From Candidatus Accumulibacter sp. UBA704 (lineage in GTDB: Bacteria; Pseudomonadota; Gammaproteobacteria; Burkholderiales; Rhodocyclaceae): 64,000 bases of DNA. Made by a program: the position numbers and the translations under genes. The DNA lies in contig DBMG01000013.1 in the NCBI GenBank assembly GCA_002304785.1, forward strand, positions 17,486-81,485. The letters run 5' to 3'. Positions 34,384 to 43,554 of this stretch are shown piece after piece; position 1 is the first letter of the stretch; each line of letters starts with the position of its first letter. Under the pieces are notes generated by a model. That model saw only the letters and a program-made list of their open reading frames with translations. It did no database searches and had not been told where the DNA came from.

Positions 34384-35127
34384 ATGTATAACGCAGCAGG
34401 TCAGATCAAAAAGGATCAGCTGGTACAGCGCTTCGCTCCACTCGTTAAGCGTATCGCCTATCATCTGATGGCTCGTCTTCCGTCCAGTGTGCAGGTCGAT
34501 GACCTCATACAGAACGGAATGATCGGGCTGCTCGATGCCATCGATCGGTTCGAGGCAGGGATGGGGGCACAATTCGAAACCTATGCTGCTCAGCGCGTGC
34601 GCGGTGCCATGCTCGATGGTTTGCGCGAGAATGACTGGTTGCCACGCAGCCTGCGGCGAGAATTCCGGCAGATTGAGAAGACGATTGCGCAACTCGAACA
34701 GGAGTACGGGCGTCCGCCTTCCGAAAACGAACTGGCCAGGGCGCTTGGTGTGTCTCTGGCCGAATATCAAAAGATGCTGCAAGATGCCCGAGGGCATCAA
34801 CTGGTTTCCTTCGAAGACCTAGTGCAGGAGGGGGATGACGACTTCCTTGAACGGCATCTCATCGATGATTCGGGTGAACCGTCGAAGATTCTCGAAGACG
34901 ACAACCTCAAGCGATTGCTTGTGCAGGGAATTGAGTTGTTGCCCGAACGGGAAAAACTGATGATGGCGCTCTATTATGAGCAGGATCTGAATTTGCGCGA
35001 GATTGGGGAAGTCATGGGCGTGACGGAATCGCGGGTCTGTCAGCTGCATACGCAAGCCGTTGCCCGATTGCGCGCGCGTATTTTCGGCGATTCCGGAATC
35101 CGCAAGAAAGCCGGCAAGCATGGATAA
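34384..35127 (+). CDS. fliA: Flagellar sigma factor FliA (sigma-28)
   Basis: 247-residue alternative sigma factor for late flagellar genes. Region 2 (DDLIQNGMIGLLDAIDRF, RVRGAMLDGLR), region 3 and region 4 with its helix-turn-helix (LREIGEVMGVTESRVCQLH) are all present. It recognises TAAAGTTT-N11-GCCGATAA; matching sites are seen before flgM and flgK. FlgM (37145) is its inhibitor. It overlaps motC by 8 bases. Confidence 0.98.
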   Translation: MYNAAGQIKKDQLVQRFAPLVKRIAYHLMARLPSSVQVDDLIQNGMIGLLDAIDRFEAGMGAQFETYAAQRVRGAMLDGLRENDWLPRSLRREFRQIEKTIAQLEQEYGRPPSENELARALGVSLAEYQKMLQDARGHQLVSFEDLVQEGDDDFLERHLIDDSGEPSKILEDDNLKRLLVQGIELLPEREKLMMALYYEQDLNLREIGEVMGVTESRVCQLHTQAVARLRARIFGDSGIRKKAGKHG

Positions 35128-35860
35128 AATCAGCGTTCTCGGACTGGTGATCGGCATCGTGGCCATCATCGGCGGGCAGGTTCTCGAGGGGGGGCATGTC
35201 GGTTCCCTTTCCCAGCCGACGGCGCTGCTGATTGTTGTTGGCGGAACCATGGGGGCGGTGATGCTGCAAAGCCCTTACGCGACGTTCGTGCGCGGCATGC
35301 GCATGGTGCGCTGGGTGTGGTACCCGCCCGTGGTCGATTACCCGCAATTGATCAAGCAAGTTACGGGGTGGAGCCAATTGTCGCGACGGGAAGGGCTGCT
35401 GGCGCTGGAAAGCGCAATGGGGCAGCTAAAGGACGATTTTGCCCGAAAGGGGTTGCAACTGCTGGTCGATGGTGCCGAACCGGAGCGCTTGCGCGAAGTG
35501 CTCGAGGTGGAGATCAACACCTATGAACATGAATTAAAGATGTCCGCCAGGATATGGGAAGCCGCAGGCGGGTATTCCCCGACAATCGGCATTCTCGGTG
35601 CCGTGCTCGGACTGATCCACGTCATGGAGAACCTGTCCGACCCTTCGAAACTCGGAGCCGGCATTGCCGTTGCGTTCGTGGCGACGATCTACGGTGTCGG
35701 CCTGGCCAATCTGGTCTTCCTGCCAATGTCGAACAAGCTCAAGGCGCATATCAACCGCCTTCTCGTCCAGCGTGAAATGATCGTCGACGGGCTTGTCGGG
35801 ATTGCCAATGGAGACAACCCGCGCATCATCGAAAGCCGTTTGCAGGGTTACATCTTCTAG
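35120..35860 (+). CDS. motC: Second stator protein MotC (MotA paralogue)
   Basis: 246-residue stator protein of the PomA/MotC class, shorter than MotA (285) and distinct in sequence. Four membrane helices are visible (~6-23, 33-52, 147-170, 178-200), with YSPTIGILGAVLGLI carrying the channel proline. It sits directly behind fliA, as in Pseudomonas-type genomes with motCD. ATG 35120 overlaps the fliA end. Paired with motD. Confidence 0.95.
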   Translation: MDKISVLGLVIGIVAIIGGQVLEGGHVGSLSQPTALLIVVGGTMGAVMLQSPYATFVRGMRMVRWVWYPPVVDYPQLIKQVTGWSQLSRREGLLALESAMGQLKDDFARKGLQLLVDGAEPERLREVLEVEINTYEHELKMSARIWEAAGGYSPTIGILGAVLGLIHVMENLSDPSKLGAGIAVAFVATIYGVGLANLVFLPMSNKLKAHINRLLVQREMIVDGLVGIANGDNPRIIESRLQGYIF

Positions 35861-35863
35861 GCT

Positions 35864-36655
35864 ATGGCCCGCCGCCGCAGGTACGAGGACGAGCACGACA
35901 ACCACGAGCGCTGGCTGGTGTCGTACGCGGACTTCATCACACTCCTGTTTGCCTTCTTCGTGGTGATGTATGCCCTGTCGACGGTCAACGAGGGCAAGTA
36001 CCGGATACTCAGCGATTCGATGGTGAGCGCATTTCGCAACATCCAGGCCAACAGTTCGACGCAGATGCCGATTGTGGTGTCGCCGCCGATTGCCTTGGCG
36101 CAAAAGCAGAATCAGGCAGCCAGACAGCAGGAGGTGGACAAGCAGAAGCGCCGCGACAAGATGCGCAATGTGGCCAAGGAACTGCTCGAGGTCATGGCGC
36201 CCCTGATTGAACAGGGCAAGGTGCGGGTGATTGAAACGAGCCGGGGCGTCACCATCGAGATCAACGACAGCATTCTTTTTGCGCCGGGGCAGGCACTGTT
36301 GCAACCGGTCTCGTCAAGGGCCATGCGGGCGATTGCCCAAGTGCTTGCTCCGACCGATTTCCCGATCACCATCGAAGGGCATACGGACAACGTACCGATC
36401 AATACCGCGCAGTTTCCGTCGAACTGGGAATTGTCAGCGGTCCGGGCGACGACCGTATTGCGTCTCTTTGCCGACGCCGGTGTCGCTGCCGATCGGCTAA
36501 CGGCGATCGGTTATGCCGATACCCGGCCGGTGGAACCCAATGTTCTTGCCGACGGGCGGGCGCGTAACAGGAGGGTGACGATCCTTATCGATTCGACCGG
36601 CGCTGAAAAAGGCCAAGACGTCGGGATCGATTCTGGTTCGACTGCTGCGAAATAA
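35864..36655 (+). CDS. motD: Second stator protein MotD (MotB paralogue)
   Basis: 263-residue partner of MotC. A short basic N-terminus leads into one membrane helix starting SYADFITLLFAFF; Asp23 is the ion-binding residue. The C-terminal OmpA-like domain (~125-245: IEGHTDNVPI, NWELSAVRA, RNRRVTILID) anchors it to peptidoglycan. It is 3 bases from motC. Its end converges on flgN with a 4-base gap. Confidence 0.95.
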   Translation: MARRRRYEDEHDNHERWLVSYADFITLLFAFFVVMYALSTVNEGKYRILSDSMVSAFRNIQANSSTQMPIVVSPPIALAQKQNQAARQQEVDKQKRRDKMRNVAKELLEVMAPLIEQGKVRVIETSRGVTIEINDSILFAPGQALLQPVSSRAMRAIAQVLAPTDFPITIEGHTDNVPINTAQFPSNWELSAVRATTVLRLFADAGVAADRLTAIGYADTRPVEPNVLADGRARNRRVTILIDSTGAEKGQDVGIDSGSTAAK

Positions 36656-36659
36656 CCCG

Positions 36660-37136
36660 TCAAACGGCGTCGTCGATGCGTCGGTCGCCGAGCGTGGACG
36701 AACGCCCGTCCGGGCCGTAAAGATCCAGGTTGTTTTCCTTGCGCATCAGGATTTCCAGCGCCTGAGCGTTGTATTTCATGCGCAACTCGATCAATTGGCC
36801 GTTCCGGCCGTTCAGGTTCTTGGCACGGGCCGCCAGTGAAAGCGTTTGATTCCAGGCGGCAATTGTCTCTCTTTGCCCTGGGTTTGCCACCGTCCAGGAC
36901 TCCATTCCGGCACGGTCGGGTGGGAATCCGAGCGAGACGAGGAGCGCATTGCGCTGCCGTGACAGATCGTTCAATTCCGCCGCAAGCTTCTCCTTGCGTT
37001 CGGCAATGGCGGGGAGTTCGTCCGTCCTGCCGTTAGTCAGCACTTCCTGTTCCTGCTCGAGAAGGTCGACAAACAACCGGACGAGATCCGCCTCTTTGGA
37101 AACCGTCTGCCGGATCTCGGAAACCGATGCGGTCAT
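36660..37136 (-). CDS. flgN: Flagellar chaperone FlgN
   Basis: 158-residue cytosolic helical protein, the export chaperone for the hook-filament junction proteins FlgK and FlgL. It is low in sequence conservation; the call rests on the long amphipathic helices, the C-terminal Asn/Leu-rich NGRNGQLIELRMKYN segment, the length and the position 8 bases after flgM. Confidence 0.88.
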   Translation of the reverse strand: MTASVSEIRQTVSKEADLVRLFVDLLEQEQEVLTNGRTDELPAIAERKEKLAAELNDLSRQRNALLVSLGFPPDRAGMESWTVANPGQRETIAAWNQTLSLAARAKNLNGRNGQLIELRMKYNAQALEILMRKENNLDLYGPDGRSSTLGDRRIDDAV

Positions 37137-37144
37137 GAAGCCGG

Positions 37145-37426
37145 TCAGGCGTTGTGCTGCGAATCGACGAGTTCCCGGGCGGATGCGATCAAGCGGTCGG
37201 CAATCGCGCCAGCATTGATCGAGAATCTTCCCTCCGCGATTGCCTGCTTGATCTCCTCGACCCGGCCGGCATCGAACGGCGATTCGCTTTCCGTGGTGAG
37301 CAATTGGGAAGCCGCGTTGCTCAACTGGACTTCGTCGGACGCGCTTCCCGCTTTCTTGGCGGACGCGCTGCGCGTCTCCTTGAGGAGTGGCGTATTGGTC
37401 AGCTTGGTGGATTGTTCGATCTTCAT
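37145..37426 (-). CDS. flgM: Anti-sigma-28 factor FlgM
   Basis: 93-residue protein that binds and silences FliA until it is exported through the completed hook. The C-terminal half has the FlgM signature (RVEEIKQAIAEGRFSINAGAIADRLI); the N-terminus MKIEQSTKL and its Ser/Ala-rich run are disordered, as expected for an exported protein. GAGG precedes ATG 37426. A near-consensus sigma-28 promoter lies 35-61 bases upstream, giving feedback control. Confidence 0.95.
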   Translation of the reverse strand: MKIEQSTKLTNTPLLKETRSASAKKAGSASDEVQLSNAASQLLTTESESPFDAGRVEEIKQAIAEGRFSINAGAIADRLIASARELVDSQHNA

Positions 37427-37460
37427 GGCAATGCCTCGAAAAATTTCGTGCTTGCACGTA

Positions 37461-37487
37461 CTATCGGCGCAGGAATGGCTAACTTTA
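37461..37487 (-). promoter_or_regulatory. Sigma-28 (FliA) promoter of flgM
   Basis: On the minus strand: TAAAGTTA, exactly 11 bases, then GCCGATAG. This matches the FliA consensus TAAAGTTT-N11-GCCGATAA at 14 of 16 positions with the right spacing. It lies between flgA and flgM. Confidence 0.93.
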
Positions 37488-37550
37488 GCATTTTTTTTTA
37501 CGGTTCCTTGGTGCCGGTAAGAATTGACGGCGGCAGAATGGGTTTCGGCG

Positions 37551-38255
37551 TCAGTAATTGACTTCGACAATGCCGCCCGCTCTGGCGATGCCGGTCACAG
37601 TCTGTCCCGACGGCGTTCTCACCTGGACCATCTGTCCTTCCGCGGCATTGTTCAGGGCCTTCCCTTCGCTGCTTACGCTGAAACCGGCGCCACGCGAGAT
37701 GGTCTTGACGTTCTGTCCCTGCTGCACGGCCCACGGAGCGATCAGCTGATCCCCGCGCAAAGGTTGTCCGGCGGCAATGCCGATCTTCACCGTCTTCCCG
37801 AGCGCCTGCTCAGCGTCCATCAGGATGGTGGCGGGCAGCAAACCCAGATCGCCGCTTCTGCTGACGAAATCGTTCGGGCCGACGATCTGTCCCGCCGTCA
37901 GGGGGCGGGCGGCGACCAAGTACTTGGCGTAAACGCTGACCTGGACTTGTATGTAAACGGTCCAGTTGGAAGGTCCTTGGCAGCGAACGCCGATGGTTGT
38001 TCTTCCCCATGGCGCACTGCCGGAGGGCAAGAATGGCTCGAACGCGTCGCATGGCGATAGCTGCGTACGCGCATCCAGCGGAGTGATACGGTAGCTGACT
38101 TTCCCCGGCAGTCCTTGGGTTTGCAAGCGCAGGTAATCTTCGACGGCCCTGTATAGCTGTGTCTGGGTTCCTTGTGCGAAAGCCGATAGGGGCGGCGGCA
38201 GCCAAAGCGAACAGAGAAGGTGAATAACCAATCTGGCAGGGTTGATGCGTTTCAT
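37551..38255 (-). CDS. flgA: Flagellar P-ring assembly chaperone FlgA
   Basis: 234-residue periplasmic protein with a signal peptide (cleavage near SAFA, residue ~27) and a C-terminal SAF/ChapFlgA domain (~110-234) holding ARPLTAGQIVGPNDF and the final VEVNY. It helps FlgI form the P-ring. ATG 38255 (MKRINP) is chosen because it opens the signal peptide; longer in-frame versions add implausible residues. It is divergent from flgB and followed by flgM 124 bases later. Confidence 0.95.
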   Translation of the reverse strand: MKRINPARLVIHLLCSLWLPPPLSAFAQGTQTQLYRAVEDYLRLQTQGLPGKVSYRITPLDARTQLSPCDAFEPFLPSGSAPWGRTTIGVRCQGPSNWTVYIQVQVSVYAKYLVAARPLTAGQIVGPNDFVSRSGDLGLLPATILMDAEQALGKTVKIGIAAGQPLRGDQLIAPWAVQQGQNVKTISRGAGFSVSSEGKALNNAAEGQMVQVRTPSGQTVTGIARAGGIVEVNY

Positions 38256-38408
38256 CTCGCTATTTTGCCTGATCAGCGCACTCAAACGAACAATTTTGGA
38301 GCGGCATGCCGCGAGCTGTCGCACACCGGCGGCAAGATTTGCCGATTTGCCGGTGGGGCGATGCCACCACCATCGGCACTATTGCCGGTTTCGCTCGAAT
38401 TTCCGGTA

Positions 38409-38424
38409 TGGCATGGGAGTTGCT
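38409..38424 (+). promoter_or_regulatory. Sigma-54 promoter of the flgB operon
   Basis: TGGCATGGGAGTTGCT matches the consensus TGGCAC-N5-TTGCW at all but one fixed position, with GG and GC 10 bases apart. It lies 39 bases before the flgB GTG. FlrC, encoded at 61587, is the likely activator. Confidence 0.93.
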
Positions 38425-38462
38425 CTATCTGGTTCCAGGTATTCAATCCCTTTGGAGATATC

Positions 38463-38873
38463 GTGGCGAGCAAGATCGATAACGCGCTTTTCTTTCAGCA
38501 ACAGGCTCTGGGTTTGCGTGCGTATCGCCAGCAGGTTCTCGCGGGCAATATTGCCAATGCGGATACGCCGAACTATAAGGCCAGGGATTTCAATTTCTCG
38601 GCAGCTCTGAAAGAGGCAGTCGCCGGGCGCAGCGACGGGAGTTTGTCCGTGAGCAGAACCAATTCGGCTCATCTCGCGGGAGGTGTCGAGAATGGTCCGG
38701 CGCGGCTGATGTACCGGACTCCTGTACAGGCCAGTGTCGACGGCAATACCGTGGAAATGGATGTCGAGCGCGCGCAGTTTTCGGAGAATGCCATCCAGTA
38801 TGAGGCGGGCGTAACCTTCATCACCCATCAGCTGAAAATGCTGATGTCAGCCATTCAGTCGCAATCGTCATGA
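38463..38873 (+). CDS. flgB: Proximal rod protein FlgB
   Basis: 136-residue flagellar rod subunit. The N-terminal motif [16 protein letters not shown] is the standard rod/hook signature, and the C-terminal helix [15 protein letters not shown] matches the family. The start is GTG with GGAGA 4 bases upstream. It overlaps flgC by 4 bases (ATGA) and heads the flgBCDEFGHIJKL operon. Confidence 0.97.
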   Translation: MASKIDNALFFQQQALGLRAYRQQVLAGNIANADTPNYKARDFNFSAALKEAVAGRSDGSLSVSRTNSAHLAGGVENGPARLMYRTPVQASVDGNTVEMDVERAQFSENAIQYEAGVTFITHQLKMLMSAIQSQSS

Positions 38874-39274
38874 GCGTATTCAACGTTTTTCAGGTTGCCG
38901 GAAGTGCGCTGACGGCACAATCGATGCGGCTCAATGCCGTGGCCAGTAACTTGGCCAACGCGGACAGTATTGCGGGTCCCGACGGCAAGCCTTATCGGGC
39001 CAAGCAGGTGGTCTTCGAAGCTACGCCCGTCGCCGGCCAAGCCGCGATGGGAGTCAGGGTCAAGCAGGTAGTTGACGATGCCAGTCCGGGCCGTATGGTC
39101 TATGACCCGCGCAATCCGGCGGCGAACGAGAACGGCTACGTGACGCTGCCGAACGTGAGTGTGGTGGACGAGATGGTGAACATGATCTCCGCGTCGCGCT
39201 CCTATCAGACCAACGCCGACGTGATGAACACCGCCAAACAACTATTGCTGAAGACCCTGACGCTGGGCCAGTAA
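38870..39274 (+). CDS. flgC: Proximal rod protein FlgC
   Basis: 134-residue rod subunit. It has [23 protein letters not shown] near the N-terminus and the usual [19 protein letters not shown] helix at the C-terminus. The start codon overlaps the flgB stop. flgD follows after 24 bases, with GAGGAG upstream of its ATG. Confidence 0.97.
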   Translation: MSVFNVFQVAGSALTAQSMRLNAVASNLANADSIAGPDGKPYRAKQVVFEATPVAGQAAMGVRVKQVVDDASPGRMVYDPRNPAANENGYVTLPNVSVVDEMVNMISASRSYQTNADVMNTAKQLLLKTLTLGQ

Positions 39275-39298
39275 CGACGAGTTAACGAGGAGACAAGC

Positions 39299-39979
39299 AT
39301 GGCCACTGTTGAAACAACGACGACATCGAGCAGCATTCTTGCTGCGTTGAATTCGCGCGGTTCGGCGTCGACGAGTACCACTACAACCGACGACATCCAG
39401 AACCGTTTTCTGACGCTTCTGGTGGCTCAACTGGAAAACCAGGATCCGCTGAATCCCCTCGATAACACCGAGATTACCAACCAGCTAGCCCAGATGAGCA
39501 CCGTGCGCGGGATTGAACAACTCAACACCAAACTGTCGTCGCTGGTCGATAGCCTGGGCGAGACACAGGCAGTGCAAGCATCTGCGCTGATTGGCAACAC
39601 CGTTCTGGTTCCCGGCGCGAATCTTACCTTGGCAAGCGGTAAGGCCTACGGAGGTGTCAATCTCTCCAGTGCGGCAGACCAGGTGACGGTCAGCATTCTC
39701 GATAGCACCGGCAAGGTCATACAGACGCAAACTTTGGGTGCCAATGAAGCCGGAAATGTACTTTTCACTTGGGATGGTTCCACCAGCTCAGGAACGACAG
39801 CCGCCGACGGCACCTATTCTTTCAAGGTGACCGCAACCAAGGGGTCTGCTTCGGTAACGGCAAATGCGTACCAACTTGGCACGGTTTCTGCGTTGACACG
39901 GAACACGAGCGGAGGCTTCCAGCTGGATCTTGGTTCCTTGGGTAAATTCAATTTCAGCGACGTGCAGCAGGTCTTTTAG
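39299..39979 (+). CDS. flgD: Hook capping protein FlgD
   Basis: 226-residue scaffold that caps the growing hook and is later discarded. The N-terminal family block QDPLNPLDN followed by NQLAQMSTVRGIEQLN is exact. The C-terminal half (~85-226) is a FlgD Ig-like/tudor domain with FTWDGSTSSG. The Ser/Thr-rich first 30 residues are export-signal-like. Confidence 0.97.
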   Translation: MATVETTTTSSSILAALNSRGSASTSTTTTDDIQNRFLTLLVAQLENQDPLNPLDNTEITNQLAQMSTVRGIEQLNTKLSSLVDSLGETQAVQASALIGNTVLVPGANLTLASGKAYGGVNLSSAADQVTVSILDSTGKVIQTQTLGANEAGNVLFTWDGSTSSGTTAADGTYSFKVTATKGSASVTANAYQLGTVSALTRNTSGGFQLDLGSLGKFNFSDVQQVF

Positions 39980-39994
39980 GGACGGGAGCAGGAA

Positions 39995-41278
39995 ATGTCA
40001 TTTCAGCAAGGTTTGAGCGGACTGAACGGTGCATCCAAGGCACTGGATGTGGTGGGCAACAACGTAGCCAACAGCAGTACGGTTGGCTACAAATCGTCCA
40101 GCGGTCATTTCTCCGATGTCTATGCGGCCTCTCTCAGTGGGAGCGGCGCTTCTCAGGTGGGTATCGGAACGACGATGTCATCCGTATTCCAGCAATTCAC
40201 CCAGGGCAACATCACGACCACCAACAACTCGCTGGATGTGGCGATCAACGGTGGCGGGTTCTTCAAGGTTTCGCGTGACAACATCATTGCCTATACCCGG
40301 AACGGCCAGTTTCACGCCGACAACGAGGGCTACATTGTCAATGATCAGAACTACAAGCTGATGGGGTACCTGGCGACACCGACGGGACAAATCGTTCCAT
40401 CGGAACCCGCCGAGATTCGTATCGACACAAGCAACATCGCCCCGCAGCCCACCGGTGCGGCGTTGGGCGGAGATGCGGAGATGGTGCTCAACCTTAATTC
40501 CAGCAAGGATGTTCCCTCGGTCAGTCCGTTCAATTTCAACAATCCCCTGTCCTATACCTATTCGACCGCGCAGACGGTATACGACACGCTGGGCGTCGAT
40601 CACAACATTACCTACTACTTCGTCAAGACGTCGACTCCTGGTCAGTGGGATGTGCACGCGACGCTTGATGGAGCAAATCCCGTAGCGATGGGCAGCATGA
40701 ATTTCAATACGAGTGGTACGCTTGTCAGCGTAACGGATACGGCCACACCTCCCAACACCCTTACAACCAACGTGCTTCCGTTGCCGTCAACGTGGACGAT
40801 CAGCACAGGCGCCGCTACACCCTTGGGCTCCGGGCAGCCGAACTGGAATATCGATTTCACGGGCTCTACTAGCTACAGCGGTGACAGTACGGTCAATTCC
40901 CAGCGTCAAGGAGGGTACGCGCAGGGATCGCTCTCCGGCATCAGCATCGGCTCTGACGGTGTGATTCTTGGCAACTACAGCAACGGTCAGACCAAAAATC
41001 TGGCTCAGGTTGTCCTGACGACCTTCCCGAATCCGAATGGCCTGCTCAATATCGGAAACAATCTTTTCCAGTCTTCTTCGACAGCAGGACAGGGGTTGGA
41101 CGGCGCTCCCGGAGCCGGTTCGCGTGGTGTCCTTCAGGCTGCTGCCGTTGAGGAGTCCAACGTCGATCTGACGGCCGAACTGGTCAACATGATCACCCTG
41201 CAGCGCAACTACCAGGCGAACGCGCAGTCGATCAAGACTCAGGACCAGATCATGCAAACGCTGGTCAATCTGCGTTGA
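39995..41278 (+). CDS. flgE: Flagellar hook protein FlgE
   Basis: 427-residue structural subunit of the hook. N-terminal D0 carries VVGNNVANSSTVGYKSS, and the family block LDVAINGGGFFKVSR follows near residue 80. Variable D1/D2 domains lie in the middle; the C-terminal D0 helix is VNMITLQRNYQANAQSIKTQD. Length is close to the E. coli protein (402). It sits 15 bases after flgD. Confidence 0.98.
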   Translation: MSFQQGLSGLNGASKALDVVGNNVANSSTVGYKSSSGHFSDVYAASLSGSGASQVGIGTTMSSVFQQFTQGNITTTNNSLDVAINGGGFFKVSRDNIIAYTRNGQFHADNEGYIVNDQNYKLMGYLATPTGQIVPSEPAEIRIDTSNIAPQPTGAALGGDAEMVLNLNSSKDVPSVSPFNFNNPLSYTYSTAQTVYDTLGVDHNITYYFVKTSTPGQWDVHATLDGANPVAMGSMNFNTSGTLVSVTDTATPPNTLTTNVLPLPSTWTISTGAATPLGSGQPNWNIDFTGSTSYSGDSTVNSQRQGGYAQGSLSGISIGSDGVILGNYSNGQTKNLAQVVLTTFPNPNGLLNIGNNLFQSSSTAGQGLDGAPGAGSRGVLQAAAVEESNVDLTAELVNMITLQRNYQANAQSIKTQDQIMQTLVNLR

Positions 41279-41318
41279 TCGAAATGGCTAGGCATCGACG
41301 ACTCAAGGAACAGCGCGC

Positions 41319-42059
41319 ATGGACAGACTGATCTATACCGCAATGACCGGCGCCAGGCACGCGTTCCTGCAGCAGGCCGGTGTCGCGCAAAATTTGTCCA
41401 ATGCCTCGACGATCGGCTATCGCGCCATGGAACACCGGTTCCGCTCGGTTCCGGTGCAAGGCGAAGGCATGCCAACGCGGGCCTTCGTGGTCGATGCTTC
41501 GGTGGCCGATGTTTTCGATCAGGGGCCCCTGATGGCCACCGGCCGCCCGCTCGACGTGGCGGTCCAGGGAGCCGGCTGGATCGCCGTGGAGACCGCGGCC
41601 GGCCAGGAGGTTTATACCCGGGCGGGCAACTTGCAGATCAATGCCAACGGGCAACTGCAGACGGCCAGTGGGCTTAATGTCCTGAGCGACGGCGGGCCGA
41701 TCGCCATCCCGCCGGATACGAACATCACCATTTCGCCGGATGGAACGATTTCGTCGGTCCCGCTTTTCGGGACGCCGAACACCGTGAATATCGTGGCTCG
41801 CATCAAGCTGGTCAATCCTCCCGAAACTGACATGGTACGCGGCGACGACGGCCTGTTCCGGACACGTAACGGGCAGCCGGCGGATACCGATGAGGCGGTA
41901 CGGCTGGCGCCTGAGAGTCTCGAAGGTAGCAATGTCAATCCCGTGGATTCGATGGTCAGCCTGATCAGCCTGGCCCGGCAGTTCGAGATGCAGATCAAGA
42001 TGTTGCAGACTGCCGACAGCAATGCGGCGAAGGCGAACCAGATCCTCACGATGAACTAA
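41319..42059 (+). CDS. flgF: Proximal rod protein FlgF
   Basis: 246-residue rod subunit opening MDRLIYTAMTGARHAFLQQ, the characteristic FlgF start. LDVAVQGAGWIAVE and the C-terminal MVSLISLARQFEMQIKMLQ are conserved. It lies 40 bases after flgE and 24 bases before flgG. Confidence 0.97.
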   Translation: MDRLIYTAMTGARHAFLQQAGVAQNLSNASTIGYRAMEHRFRSVPVQGEGMPTRAFVVDASVADVFDQGPLMATGRPLDVAVQGAGWIAVETAAGQEVYTRAGNLQINANGQLQTASGLNVLSDGGPIAIPPDTNITISPDGTISSVPLFGTPNTVNIVARIKLVNPPETDMVRGDDGLFRTRNGQPADTDEAVRLAPESLEGSNVNPVDSMVSLISLARQFEMQIKMLQTADSNAAKANQILTMN

Positions 42060-42083
42060 CCTTACTGGCACAGGACACACACG

Positions 42084-42866
42084 ATGATTCGCTCCCTCTG
42101 GATAGCACGCACCGGCCTCGACGCACAGCAAACGAGCCTGGACGTGATTGCCAACAACCTGGCCAACGTCAGCACCAACGGCTACAAGCGTGCGCGCGCC
42201 GTGTTCGAGGATCTGCTTTACCAGACGATGCGCCAGCCCGGGGCGCAGTCGTCGCAGTCGACCGAAATCCCCAGCGGCCTGCAACTGGGTACAGGTGTCC
42301 GTCCGGTGTCGACAGCCCGGATTCAAACCCAAGGCTCGCTGCAGCAGACGGGCAACGAACTCGATGTGGCGATCGACGGCGCAGGTTTCTTGCAGGTGCT
42401 GTTGCCCGATGGAACGACCGCTTATACGCGGGACGGCTCGTTGCAGAGAAATGACCAAGGGCAACTCGTGACCTCCAGTGGCTATACGATCCAGCCGACC
42501 ATCACCATCCCGGCCAACGCGACGACCGTGACCATCGCCAAGGATGGCGTGGTGAGCGTGGTGCAGGCCGGTTCGACCGGTACGACTCAGATCGGCTCGC
42601 TGCAAGTGGCCACTTTCATCAACGTCGGCGGTCTGCAGAGCATTGGCGAAAACCTCTATCTGGAAACAGCGTCGAGCGGTACCCCGACACCGAGCACACC
42701 GGGGCAGAATAGCGCCGGCGTGCTTTACCAAGGCTATGTTGAGACTTCAAACGTTAACGTGGCCGAAGAAATGGTCAGCATGATCCAGACTCAGCGGGCC
42801 TACGAACTCAATACCAAAGTGGTGTCGACATCCGACCAGATGCTCGCCAAGCTGACCCAACTTTGA
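42084..42866 (+). CDS. flgG: Distal rod protein FlgG
   Basis: 260-residue distal rod subunit, exactly the E. coli length. [17 protein letters not shown] is the typical start; [19 protein letters not shown] and [13 protein letters not shown] follow, and the C-terminal helix is [19 protein letters not shown]. Next gene flgH starts 9 bases later. Confidence 0.98.
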   Translation: MIRSLWIARTGLDAQQTSLDVIANNLANVSTNGYKRARAVFEDLLYQTMRQPGAQSSQSTEIPSGLQLGTGVRPVSTARIQTQGSLQQTGNELDVAIDGAGFLQVLLPDGTTAYTRDGSLQRNDQGQLVTSSGYTIQPTITIPANATTVTIAKDGVVSVVQAGSTGTTQIGSLQVATFINVGGLQSIGENLYLETASSGTPTPSTPGQNSAGVLYQGYVETSNVNVAEEMVSMIQTQRAYELNTKVVSTSDQMLAKLTQL

Positions 42867-42875
42867 GGCGTGAAG

Positions 42876-43535
42876 ATGGCTAGAGTCCTTCTGTTGCTGG
42901 TTTCAACGGTCGTTTTGGCCGCCTGCACTACGGTGCCGCCAACAAATGTGCATCAGCCGATGACGGTTCGTCCGCAGCCACGTAACGAGGCGCTGGCCAA
43001 CGGCAGCATTTATCAGTCCGGATCGTCGCGTACGCTGTTCGAGGACCGTCGCGCTCGTTACGTCGGCGATACGATGACTATCGTCATCGCCGAAACGACC
43101 TCCGCATCGACCAAGTCGAATACCAATGTCAGCAAGGCGTCCAACATCAGCGCGTCGGTTCCGACGGTCAGCGGTCTTCCGGGCAAGTCGTTCCAAGGCA
43201 TTGGCCTGTCGGCAGAGACTTCGAATACCTTGGCGGGCAAGGGCGACGCGGCGGCCAATAACGTCTTCACCGGCAACATCGCGGTAACCGTGATTGAAGT
43301 CATGCCTAACGGAAACCTGCTGGTTTCCGGCGAAAAACAGGTGTCGATCGGCCATGGCACTGAATACATCAGGCTATCCGGCGTGGTGAATCCTTATTTC
43401 ATCAGCACGGCCAACACGATCAGTTCGGCGAACGTGGCCGATGCACGCATCGAGTACAAGGAGAGTGGAGCCATCAGCGAGGCGCAGATCATGGGCTGGC
43501 TGGCGCGCTTCTTCCTTTCCGTCCTTCCGTTCTGA
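42876..43535 (+). CDS. flgH: Flagellar L-ring lipoprotein FlgH
   Basis: 219-residue outer-membrane lipoprotein forming the L-ring. The signal peptide ends in the lipobox LAAC (Cys17). SIYQSGSSRTLFEDRRARYVGD and the late GNLLVSGEKQV are conserved. ATG 42876 is preferred because GAGG lies 7 bases upstream; GTG 42870 would sit too close to it. Confidence 0.97.
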   Translation: MARVLLLLVSTVVLAACTTVPPTNVHQPMTVRPQPRNEALANGSIYQSGSSRTLFEDRRARYVGDTMTIVIAETTSASTKSNTNVSKASNISASVPTVSGLPGKSFQGIGLSAETSNTLAGKGDAAANNVFTGNIAVTVIEVMPNGNLLVSGEKQVSIGHGTEYIRLSGVVNPYFISTANTISSANVADARIEYKESGAISEAQIMGWLARFFLSVLPF

Positions 43536-43554
43536 TCGGGAAATGGATATCGTC

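Noticed and set aside
38341..38380. Sigma-54 site for flgA on the minus strand
   Set aside because: GGCAAATCTTGC has only 8 bases between GG and GC; another GG-N10-GC nearby matches the consensus poorly.
41265..42731. 488-codon antisense open frame over flgF and flgG
   Set aside because: The plus strand carries complete FlgF and FlgG with full family motifs; the antisense product has none.
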